64,000 bases of DNA from the NCBI GenBank assembly GCA_013153405.1, contig JAADEM010000002.1, positions 1-64,000 on the forward strand, in the 5' to 3' direction. How positions within the stretch are numbered: the stretch's first letter is position 1; the number at the start of each line of letters is the position of its first letter. Positions 26,522 through 34,335 of the stretch are shown here, in pieces. The notes beneath the pieces are model-generated. The model worked only from the letters and a program-made list of their open reading frames with translations, was not told where the DNA came from and did not search any database. The DNA comes from Chlorobiota bacterium (GTDB lineage: Bacteria > Bacteroidota > Bacteroidia > Bacteroidales > Marinilabiliaceae). A program made the position numbers and the translations under genes.

Positions 26522-27598
26522 ATGACATCCGTTAAAATAAAAACGGTACTGGTAAGCCCCCTCAACTGGGGATTAGGCCATGCTACCAGAATGATACCTG
26601 TTATAAATGCATTGAAACAAAATGGACATAAAGTAATAATAGCATCATATGGTAAGTCGGGCAGATTGTTGGAAAAAGAATTCCCCGATTGCATAAACAT
26701 CAGGCTTAAAGGATTCACACCCGGCTATTCGCTAACACACACACAAACATTTTCACTTTTTTTGCAAATATTACCTTTTATTTATTACAAACATTACGAA
26801 TACCGGCAAACCCGTAAACTTGTTGAAAAATACAATATAGATATTATTATTTCAGATAACAGATACGGAGTAAGAAACAGAAATACAAAATCAATAATTG
26901 TTACACATCAGGTATCACCTGTATTAAATGGGTTCTTAAAAATATTTGAAAAACCGGCATCGTATTTCATAAGCAGATGGATAAATAAATTTGATAAATG
27001 CTGGGTTCCGGATATAGCATCACGGCCTGGACTAACCGGAAAGCTAAGCGACAATACGTTTAATCTTAAAAACATTGTCAGAACAGGAATATTATCCAGG
27101 TTCCGCCAATGCAAATACAACCAACAAAATTATCATTTCAAATATATTGCAATAATATCCGGTCCCGAACCCTGGAGGCAGGAACTTGAAAAAAACATAA
27201 CATCAGTATTCATAAAAACCAAAGAACCATGCATAATTGTCAGAGGAGTTCCGGGACAAAAAAACAAATCCCGGAAAACAGGTAATATAACAATTTATGA
27301 CCACTGCGAATCTTCAATGCTGAACAATCTGATATGTGATTCGGAAAACATAATCTGCCGTTCGGGATACTCCTCTGTTATGGATCTTGTAACATTAAGG
27401 AGAAATGCACTGCTTATACCCACACCGGGACAACCCGAACAAGAGTATCTGGCCAGACATTTAAATACATATTACGGGTTTAAGACAATAGAGCAAAAAA
27501 AACTGAAAAACACCCACCTGAAAACAATTACAGAAAATGTAATATTTCCAAATCATGGAAACAAACTGCCTGAAAACATGATTGATAGCCTTCTCTAA
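26522..27598 (+). CDS. MurG-like glycosyltransferase family protein
   Basis: A 358-residue GT-B type protein. It begins LVSPLNWGLGHATRMIPVINAL, the glycine- and His-containing N-terminal motif of this GT group, and has the C-terminal donor-site stretch IICRSGYSSVMDLVTLRRNALLIPTPGQPEQEYLA, as in MurG/PF13528-like proteins. It likely transfers a nucleotide-activated sugar to a lipid or envelope acceptor, but neither sugar nor acceptor can be assigned. It follows the radical SAM gene with a one-base gap; co-expression suggests a shared envelope-glycan or cofactor pathway (inference). Confidence 0.75.
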   Translation: MTSVKIKTVLVSPLNWGLGHATRMIPVINALKQNGHKVIIASYGKSGRLLEKEFPDCINIRLKGFTPGYSLTHTQTFSLFLQILPFIYYKHYEYRQTRKLVEKYNIDIIISDNRYGVRNRNTKSIIVTHQVSPVLNGFLKIFEKPASYFISRWINKFDKCWVPDIASRPGLTGKLSDNTFNLKNIVRTGILSRFRQCKYNQQNYHFKYIAIISGPEPWRQELEKNITSVFIKTKEPCIIVRGVPGQKNKSRKTGNITIYDHCESSMLNNLICDSENIICRSGYSSVMDLVTLRRNALLIPTPGQPEQEYLARHLNTYYGFKTIEQKKLKNTHLKTITENVIFPNHGNKLPENMIDSLL

Positions 27599-27785
27599 TT
27601 TCTTTTTATCATTTTTTTTACCTGCAATAACATAACATAAATATCTATTTGTCAATCGAAAAAAACAAAAGGGAAAAAATAAAGTAGAATTAATTGAACA
27701 AAAACGATAACCTTATCTTAAATTTTCCGTACACAATGCTAGGAATGAAACATTAAGGGAAATAACAACCTAATTATTAAAGGAA

Positions 27786-28241
27786 ATGATATATTTTTTA
27801 ATTGTAATTGCCATTTTAGCCGGATTGACTGCATGGTTCTGGAAAAAGGGAATTATATTAATTGCAGAAAAGAAAGCAACTAAAGACCTGGAAAGGCATC
27901 TGTTCCCGAACGGTGAGGAACAAAAGAAAAACGTTCTTGAAACTATGTCAAAAATCACAGGAAATCGTTTCTCTGAATCAATGATGCTTGACTATTTTCT
28001 TAAAATAAAAGGATTGCAAATTATTAACATGAACGATCCTGTTGATTTCTGGACCAAGAAATATCTAATGACACCTACCAAAATGAAACTTAATTATTTT
28101 GAACAGGTGAAATTTTACGAAACATTTCTTAATTATCCGGATGATATTAACAAAGTAATAATACCTTCTTCAGAAACAGAAACACTTGAAGAAGAACCAA
28201 AAATATTCAACGAAAAAGCACTAAGCAAAAAATTTGCCTGA
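27786..28241 (+). CDS. Hypothetical protein with one N-terminal membrane helix
   Basis: A 151-residue protein not recognised. Residues 2-18 form a hydrophobic helix (IYFLIVIAILAGLTAWF) followed by a Lys-rich segment, so the C-terminal part should be cytoplasmic. The middle (ERHLFPNGEEQKKNVLETMSKITGNRFSESMMLDYFLKIKG) reads as regular helices with conserved-looking composition. The tail is acidic and low in complexity. It stands alone and is followed by a bidirectional terminator. Codon use and composition look native. Confidence 0.7.
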   Translation: MIYFLIVIAILAGLTAWFWKKGIILIAEKKATKDLERHLFPNGEEQKKNVLETMSKITGNRFSESMMLDYFLKIKGLQIINMNDPVDFWTKKYLMTPTKMKLNYFEQVKFYETFLNYPDDINKVIIPSSETETLEEEPKIFNEKALSKKFA

Positions 28242-28280
28242 AGGAATGAGGCAAGACCAGGAGAACAACTATTGGAAAGA

Positions 28281-28317
28281 AAAAGCCGGGAAATTTAAAC
28301 CCGGCTTTTCTTTTTTT
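28281..28317. terminator. Bidirectional intrinsic terminator
   Basis: Stem AAAAGCCGGG/CCCGGCTTTT with a 9-base loop and T runs on both strands. It separates the convergent genes at 27786 and 28316; the minus-strand stop codon overlaps its T tract. Confidence 0.9.
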
Positions 28318-29206
28318 ATCTAAGTTCAAATGTTACTGTTCCCACATCGTACCCGTCAATAAATATATCAGCCAGATACTCTCCGTCTGTAAGTTCTCCC
28401 TCATCAACTTTATAAAAAACACAAACATCCAAATCCTTACCCCCATACTCAATGGTACGCATAGCCGAAAAGTTTATTTCCGAATCTTCGTACTTAAATT
28501 TATCATTTAACGAATGCAGTAATAAAGACTTATCAGGACGTTGAATTCTGATATATACATTTTTCTCTCCTACCGGAGCTGTTATGTTTTTAAGAATAGT
28601 AAAGCAGACCCTTATTTTTCTTACCTTGGTAGTTTTACGCGTTACTTTCCCTTTTCCTGTCAAACCCAGAGCCTCAACATTTCTCAATTCCAGTTTCGAA
28701 GCAATATCAACTTTCTCCTCAAGATGTTCTTTTTCCTTTTCCAGTTTTTTCATCGAAGATTTTATGCTGCTATATTTCTGCTGATACTCTTTGTTTTTTT
28801 CAGTTAGCATCTTATTTCGTCTGTTAAGAGAATCAATCTGAACAACATAACTTCTCAGGACACCCCTCAATGTCGAGAGTTCTTTTTTATATTCCCTGAT
28901 TTTAGCAGCATTTGTTGCTTTTATCGTTTTTATTTCCTCAATGAGCTGAATTATTCTCTCGCGTTCATGCTCAAGCATTATATTAAGAGTATCGTTATTA
29001 GTCTGCAGCGAGTCATAATCAAGAGCCAAATCCTGAAACTCCTTCGTTAATTCCATTTTTTCTATGTTCATCTCCTCAACCATCTCTTCCATCTTACTCT
29101 TATTTGAAAAGAAAAGAACAGCAAAAACCACGATTAACACACCAGCAACGGCAAGAATTATCCAAACTTTTTTATCTGTCTTATTTACATTATGTTCCTC
29201 GCTCAT
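28316..29206 (-). CDS. Membrane-anchored coiled-coil protein, function unknown
   Basis: A 296-residue protein. The chosen start (MSEEHNVNKTDKK) is ten codons inside a longer frame and gives a normal short cytoplasmic N terminus. A transmembrane helix lies at about 15-36 (WIILAVAGVLIVVFAVLFF). Residues 40-165 are a long coiled coil rich in Glu, Lys and Leu. The C-terminal 115 residues form a beta-rich domain (GKGKVTRKTTKVRKIRVCFTI, then KNVYIRIQRPDKSLL). It resembles uncharacterised Bacteroidota proteins of this plan; no enzyme motif is visible. A structural or scaffold role at the envelope is possible. It is divergent from the Ig-like lipoprotein gene. Confidence 0.75.
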   Translation of the reverse strand: MSEEHNVNKTDKKVWIILAVAGVLIVVFAVLFFSNKSKMEEMVEEMNIEKMELTKEFQDLALDYDSLQTNNDTLNIMLEHERERIIQLIEEIKTIKATNAAKIREYKKELSTLRGVLRSYVVQIDSLNRRNKMLTEKNKEYQQKYSSIKSSMKKLEKEKEHLEEKVDIASKLELRNVEALGLTGKGKVTRKTTKVRKIRVCFTILKNITAPVGEKNVYIRIQRPDKSLLLHSLNDKFKYEDSEINFSAMRTIEYGGKDLDVCVFYKVDEGELTDGEYLADIFIDGYDVGTVTFELR

Positions 29207-29425
29207 AAAACCTTTATTTTTATATTGATGCACAAAGTTATAACTTTTTATCTCGTTGACAATTCAATTGTTATGTTCCCGTATACTTTTATTACAAATC
29301 CGTTTTTAAATTCATCATTATTAGTTTCATTACCACTTGCCCCGACAAATAATTTTAAAAGAGAACAAAATATTAATAACATAACCACTAATCTTTATAA
29401 ATTTGTCAATAAATTTAAGGTTTAT

Positions 29426-31261
29426 ATGAAACAACACTTTTTTAAAACGGCACTAACAATATCTGTAATTTTCTTTGTATGGTCATGTGCCAACATGGGA
29501 TACCCTACCGGGGGTCCTAAAGATGAAGAACCTCCATATATAAAAAAGTCTAATCCTGAACCCGGTGCACTTAATTTCAAAGGAAAAAAAATAACTATTG
29601 AATTTAACGAACTGTTAAAACTGAACAATGTAAACCAAAAATTAATTGTTTCGCCACCAATGAACAAAAAGCCGTATGTTGTATCTCACGGCAAATCCAT
29701 TCAGATAGAATTTGAGGAAGACCTTCAACCTAACACCACATACACACTTGATTTCGGGGATGCTATTGCTGACAATAACGAAGGAAACGTAATTCCGTCA
29801 TTTACTTTTTCTTTTTCCACCGGAAAAACAGTAGATACACTTCAGGTATCAGGAAATCTTTTCGAAGCTGATGATCTTTCTCCTGCCGACGGAGTTATGG
29901 TAATGTTATACGATAACCTGGCCGATAGTGCTTTCAAAACGGTTGTACCTTCACGGCTTGCCAAAACAGACATTAAAGGGCACTTTACCATAAAAAACGT
30001 TCGTCCGGGAAAATATCGTATTTATGCATTGGATGACAAAAGCAATAATTATAAATTCACTAATCCGGGAGACCGTATTGCCTGGCTTGATACAATAATT
30101 GAACCATCATACGAGTACCGTACGGTAATTGACTCAATAAAAATAAATGTGGATTCACTTACTATCGACTCTGTGGTAGTATCAAAAAAACTTTTTTACA
30201 TACCCGACAGTTTATTGTTATTTCTATTCCAACAGGACTACAAGCAACAGTATCTCGTGTCCGATGAAAGAAAAGAAAAAGCAAAACTTCAGTTCATCTT
30301 TAACCGTACTCTTGAACGGGATCTGAAAATAGACATAACCGGACACGAAGACAAAAAAGACTGGCATCTCACCGAAAAAACGCCAACCAATGACACTGTC
30401 ACAATATGGCTGACTGACAGTGCCATGTACAATCGTGATTCATTATCATTTACACTTACCTATCCGGTACGCGACTCGCTCAATAACCTAATCGACAAGA
30501 TAGATACATTAACCATGTATTATTTTGAGAAAGCATTGAGCAAACGAGAAAAAAAGAAGAAAAAGAAAAGTTCCAGACCGAAAACACCTCACATACGCAT
30601 AAAAGGACCTGCCGGCAAATTAAACGTTTATGCCCCTAACAGTATCACCCTGCCTGCACCTGCTGTTAAGTTTGATTTTTCTGCTGTACACCTGTGGGAA
30701 AAAGCAGATACAATAATGAAACCTGTAAAATTTGACTTCTGGCAGGATACTCTGAACATCAGAAAATATTACATCTGGCACAAGTGGGAACCTGGTGGGG
30801 TGTATGTCATGACAATTGACTCAGCTGCAATTGAGGATATTTATCACACCATTAATTTCCCCGTTGAAGCCAAATTTAAAGTTAAAGAGCTAAGCGATTA
30901 CAGTAAAATCTACATACAATTCGAGAATCCGGGGAAAGACTGGCTGCTACAACTGTTAAGCATCAAAGAAAAAGTGTTACAAAGCGGATATGTACCCGAA
31001 AACGGTAAAATTGCATTTCAGTATATTAACCCCGGTGACTATATGCTTCGTATAGTTGTAGACAAAAACAGAAATAAAAAATGGGACACCGGAAATTACG
31101 ACAAGAAAATACAACCGGAAAAATTAATGTATTATCCGTCAAAAATTAATCTTAGAGCTAACTGGGATAATGTCATAACCGATTGGGACCCGAATAATTT
31201 CAACATATATAAGTTTTCTGAAAAATTCAGGAAACCATCATCATCAAAGAAAAGAGATTAA
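29426..31261 (+). CDS. Ig-like (Big_5) domain lipoprotein
   Basis: A 611-residue predicted lipoprotein. The longer frame upstream is rejected because the ATG at 29426 begins a signal peptide with lipobox VWSC (Cys20). The segment GYPTGGPKDEEPPYI followed by NPEPGALNF and KITIEFNELLKLNN is the Big_5 Ig-like domain found at the start of many Bacteroidota surface proteins. Middle and C-terminal parts are beta-rich. A Lys-rich stretch (REKKKKKKSS) lies near residue 410, and there is a carboxypeptidase-regulatory-like fold around 190-250 (VRPGKYRIYALDDKS). Function unknown. It is 12 bases ahead of a thiamine-binding protein gene and likely heads that operon. Confidence 0.8.
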   Translation: MKQHFFKTALTISVIFFVWSCANMGYPTGGPKDEEPPYIKKSNPEPGALNFKGKKITIEFNELLKLNNVNQKLIVSPPMNKKPYVVSHGKSIQIEFEEDLQPNTTYTLDFGDAIADNNEGNVIPSFTFSFSTGKTVDTLQVSGNLFEADDLSPADGVMVMLYDNLADSAFKTVVPSRLAKTDIKGHFTIKNVRPGKYRIYALDDKSNNYKFTNPGDRIAWLDTIIEPSYEYRTVIDSIKINVDSLTIDSVVVSKKLFYIPDSLLLFLFQQDYKQQYLVSDERKEKAKLQFIFNRTLERDLKIDITGHEDKKDWHLTEKTPTNDTVTIWLTDSAMYNRDSLSFTLTYPVRDSLNNLIDKIDTLTMYYFEKALSKREKKKKKKSSRPKTPHIRIKGPAGKLNVYAPNSITLPAPAVKFDFSAVHLWEKADTIMKPVKFDFWQDTLNIRKYYIWHKWEPGGVYVMTIDSAAIEDIYHTINFPVEAKFKVKELSDYSKIYIQFENPGKDWLLQLLSIKEKVLQSGYVPENGKIAFQYINPGDYMLRIVVDKNRNKKWDTGNYDKKIQPEKLMYYPSKINLRANWDNVITDWDPNNFNIYKFSEKFRKPSSSKKRD

Positions 31262-31273
31262 AAACTTATAACT

Positions 31274-31585
31274 ATGTCTGTATTACTTAATTTCGCAATG
31301 TTCCCTACCGACAAAGGAGACAGTGTAAGCCAATACGTAAGTAAGGTATTAAAATACATTGATGAAAGCGGTGTCGATTATAAACTTAACCCGATGGGAA
31401 CAACCATTGAAACCGAAACAATGCAGGAAGCACTTGCCATTGTTCAGGGTGCATACGACATTCTGGAGCCGGTATCCAACCGTATTTACAGCGCCATTAC
31501 CATCGATGCAAGAAAAGGCAGGTCGAACAGAATGAAAACTAAGATTGCATCTATTGAAAATAAAATAGGGAAAGTAAACCATTAA
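31274..31585 (+). CDS. MTH1187/YkoF-type thiamine-binding protein
   Basis: A 103-residue protein of the small ferredoxin-like MTH1187 family. These proteins bind thiamine or related molecules and form tetramers in the cytoplasm. The family pattern is visible in the N-terminal strand LLNFAMFPTDKGDSVSQYV, the SGVDYKLNPMGTTIE segment and the ending RIYSAITIDARKGR. Length is normal. Its neighbours give no direct thiamine link; it lies between an Ig-like lipoprotein and a DUF3108 protein gene on the same strand. Confidence 0.85.
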   Translation: MSVLLNFAMFPTDKGDSVSQYVSKVLKYIDESGVDYKLNPMGTTIETETMQEALAIVQGAYDILEPVSNRIYSAITIDARKGRSNRMKTKIASIENKIGKVNH

Positions 31586-31652
31586 TCGGCTACAAACATA
31601 TTTTGATAAAACGGTACTGTTTTTGTTTCTAAAAACAGTCAATAAACTTATT

Positions 31653-32471
31653 ATGTCCGGAAAAGCCATAATTATATTTCTCATATTAGCTCCTTTTGTC
31701 ACAAAACTGAAGGCACAATGCACTGATACAAACATTGCTTTCAAAAGCGGAGAAAAAGTGTACTACCACGCATACTACAATTGGGGTTTTATTTGGGTAA
31801 ACGCCGGCGATGTAAAGTTTCTGGTCGATAAAGCCACATACGACGGACAAGAACCGGCATATCTGTTAAGAGCTTATGGCAGAACATACAGTTCGTACGA
31901 CTTTCTTTTTAAAGTCCGTGATACTTTCGAGGTATATGTCGACACCATGAACCTAAAACCTTATGAGTTTTACAGAGTAACCAATGAAGGGAGCACGCAT
32001 ACTCATCATCACTACATATTTGACCGGGAAAATAAAACCATACACACATCTATAAGTAAAGACAACGGACCTTATAAAAATTCGGTTATCCCATGGCCCG
32101 ACTGCTCCTTCGACTTATTGTCTATGGTATACAAAGCCCGAAATATTGATTTTGACAAATATAAGCCGGGGGACAAGATTCCGATCAACATGGTTCTTGA
32201 CGGTAAAACATATAATCTTTACATAAGATACAAAGGCAGAGAAAAAAAGAAAAACCGTGACGGAAGGAAATTTAACTGTCTGAAGTTTTCTCCTCTCCTT
32301 GTAGACGGAACAATATTTACAAGTGGTGAAGGCATGACTGTGTGGGTAACTGATGATAAAAACAGAATACCCATAATTGTAGAGGCTAAAATACTTATCG
32401 GTTCCGTAAAAGCCGTTTTTATTGGTGCCGAAGGGTTACGCCATCCTATAGAAGCAGAGATTACAAAATAG
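31653..32471 (+). CDS. DUF3108 domain exported protein
   Basis: A 272-residue exported protein. The start at 31653 is chosen because it gives a proper signal peptide ending KLKA before Gln22. The remainder matches the DUF3108 pattern: FKSGEKVYYHAYYNWGFIWVNAG at the start, a beta-rich lipocalin-like body, and KFSPLLVDGTIFTSGEGMTVWVTDD near the end. Proteins of this type are periplasmic and thought to bind hydrophobic or lipid ligands; no activity is shown. The last 11 bases overlap the convergent HAD gene. Confidence 0.82.
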   Translation: MSGKAIIIFLILAPFVTKLKAQCTDTNIAFKSGEKVYYHAYYNWGFIWVNAGDVKFLVDKATYDGQEPAYLLRAYGRTYSSYDFLFKVRDTFEVYVDTMNLKPYEFYRVTNEGSTHTHHHYIFDRENKTIHTSISKDNGPYKNSVIPWPDCSFDLLSMVYKARNIDFDKYKPGDKIPINMVLDGKTYNLYIRYKGREKKKNRDGRKFNCLKFSPLLVDGTIFTSGEGMTVWVTDDKNRIPIIVEAKILIGSVKAVFIGAEGLRHPIEAEITK

Positions 32472-33276
32472 CAAGTTTCCTGGAAACATCCATCAAGGGA
32501 GCATCGGCAGCAGGCACGGTAACACTGAACTTTTCCTTAAGCAATAAGGGAGCATCGGCAACCACAAAAGAGTTTTTAAATGCATTAAGCATGTCAAGGT
32601 CATTAAAGTCATTTCCAACGACAGCAACATTATCCTCATTCACATTTTCAATTTCACAAACATATCTTATGCCCTCAGCCTTTGAAACATTCTCACAAAA
32701 AAACTCCATCCATACACTCTTCCCGTCAATAGGGGAAGTGGCCCTGACAGTTTTCACATCATCTACTTTTGATGCAATACGTTCATATGTTTCCACATCG
32801 GGAAGAAAGGCAAGCACCTGAGTATAATCTTTTTCAGGCACCTCCTCATTCAGTGAATGAGCATATTTTTCGTTGTAAGTTATAAACCTATCGAAATCGT
32901 TATGAGATTTTTTTGCCTGAGCGTAATAAAAACAGTGATTGTCAGGAATAGGCCAGTGCAATGTAAAATTCAGTTCATTATTTTTAAGCAACGGAACGAT
33001 CCTGTTTGTTTTCTCGGCACCAAGATGTTTTACCTGAAGTATCTTTTCATTTTTCCAGTCGTATACACCGGCACCTGATGAAAACACCAGATAATCAACA
33101 GGAAACCCGGCAGGAATGACATCTTTAGCCGATTTTAAAGTACGGCCGGTTGCTATTACCCTTATAATCCCTTTACGACCCGCCTCCTCCAGCGCTTCCA
33201 CATCATTTCTACGATACCCGATACAATCTCTTAAAAGTATCGTTCCGTCAAGGTCTGTTGCCAGTAACTCAATCAT
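32461..33276 (-). CDS. HAD-superfamily hydrolase, Cof subfamily
   Basis: A 271-residue phosphatase of the Cof/HAD-IIB type. Motif I is DLDGTIL (nucleophile Asp7). A C2-type cap occupies about 90-190, and motif IV is VVGNDFNDLDMLNAF. Substrates are typically sugar phosphates, flavin phosphates or PLP. It starts one base after metA ends on the minus strand, so the two are co-transcribed. Its 3' end overlaps the convergent DUF3108 gene by 11 bases with no terminator between them. Confidence 0.9.
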   Translation of the reverse strand: MIELLATDLDGTILLRDCIGYRRNDVEALEEAGRKGIIRVIATGRTLKSAKDVIPAGFPVDYLVFSSGAGVYDWKNEKILQVKHLGAEKTNRIVPLLKNNELNFTLHWPIPDNHCFYYAQAKKSHNDFDRFITYNEKYAHSLNEEVPEKDYTQVLAFLPDVETYERIASKVDDVKTVRATSPIDGKSVWMEFFCENVSKAEGIRYVCEIENVNEDNVAVVGNDFNDLDMLNAFKNSFVVADAPLLLKEKFSVTVPAADAPLMDVSRKLAIL

Positions 33277-33277
33277 C

Positions 33278-34201
33278 TCACTTTCTCCTCTTCACATTCA
33301 AGTCATAAGGTGTTGCCTGATAAACATAATAATTCAGCCAGTTGGAATACAGCAGGTGTGCATGGCTGCGCCAGGTAGACAGCGGCTGTTTTGAAGTATC
33401 ATTATCAGGAAAATAATTCACCGGAGGCTCAATTTCGAGTCCCTTTTTAATATCACGTTCATATTCCTCCTTAAGAGTATTTGCATCGTACTCAGAGTGA
33501 CCAGTGACAAAGATCCGGCTTTTATCCTTTGAAATAATCAGATATACACCAGCCTCATCCGATTCTGCAAGTATCTCCAGCTCATCACACTTTTCGATAT
33601 CTTCTTTCCTTATTCCTGTATATCTGGAATGAGGAGCCATAAACACATCATCGAAACCTCTGACCAGAGGTTCCTCGCTTTTAAGTACTTTATGCCTGTA
33701 TATACCCGATAATTTCTTATCCAGTTCATATTTATCGATACCGTAATGATAATATAAACCAGCCTGAGCCGCCCAGCAGATATGAAATGTATTTGTTACA
33801 TGTTCTTTACTCCATTCCATTATTTCAGAGAGTTCTTTCCAGTAAGCCACATCTTCAAACTTCATTAGTTCTACAGGAGCACCAGTTATTATCAGTCCGT
33901 CATAATTATGCTCTTTAACCTCATCGAAGGTTTTATAAAAGCTTACTAAATGTTCTTTGGGTGTGTTTTTTGATGTGTACGTACCTGTCATTAACAACTC
34001 CACCTCAACCTGCAGCGGAGTATTTGATAATGAACGGAGCAGATGTGTTTCCGTTTTAATTTTCAACGGCATCAAATTGAATATAAGTATCTTCAACGGC
34101 CTTATATCCTGACGTACAGCACGCCTGTCGGCCATTACAAAAATATTTTCACTCTCGAGTATCTCGCGCGCCGGCAGATTATCCGGTATTTTTATTGGCA
34201 T
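33278..34201 (-). CDS. metA: Homoserine O-acetyltransferase (MetA type)
   Basis: A 307-residue enzyme of the MetA family, the first committed step of methionine synthesis. The catalytic Cys142 is in [14 protein letters not shown]. The His-Glu pair is in VTGHSEYD. Residue 111, in [10 protein letters not shown], is Glu. In this family Glu at 111 favours acetyl-CoA whereas Gly, as in E. coli, favours succinyl-CoA, so despite the gene name the product should be O-acetylhomoserine. The length is normal. A HAD phosphatase gene follows directly, and an exact -7 element lies 38 bases upstream of the ATG. Confidence 0.93.
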   Translation of the reverse strand: MPIKIPDNLPAREILESENIFVMADRRAVRQDIRPLKILIFNLMPLKIKTETHLLRSLSNTPLQVEVELLMTGTYTSKNTPKEHLVSFYKTFDEVKEHNYDGLIITGAPVELMKFEDVAYWKELSEIMEWSKEHVTNTFHICWAAQAGLYYHYGIDKYELDKKLSGIYRHKVLKSEEPLVRGFDDVFMAPHSRYTGIRKEDIEKCDELEILAESDEAGVYLIISKDKSRIFVTGHSEYDANTLKEEYERDIKKGLEIEPPVNYFPDNDTSKQPLSTWRSHAHLLYSNWLNYYVYQATPYDLNVKRRK

Positions 34202-34238
34202 AATGCTCTAAAATTATTCGGTTCCCTAATTCAGGCAG

Positions 34239-34246
34239 CAAAGTTA
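34239..34246 (-). promoter_or_regulatory. -7 element for metA
   Basis: Minus-strand TAACTTTG matches TAnnTTTG exactly, about 38 bases before the metA ATG. The -33 region is poorly matched. No riboswitch fold is apparent in the short leader. Confidence 0.45.
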
Positions 34247-34335
34247 CAAATAGTTATCAAATCAGGAACAGTCTGAACCTTATGTTCGGAACAAATACTC
34301 ACATGCCGACTGTAAATTCCTTTGTAATAAACACA

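Noticed and set aside
29192-29425. Longer N terminus for the Ig-like protein
   Set aside because: It would place 78 low-complexity residues before a perfect lipoprotein signal, and overlap the divergent gene's start.
34202-34335. SAM or other riboswitch ahead of metA
   Set aside because: The leader after the candidate promoter is only about 30 bases and shows no conserved fold.
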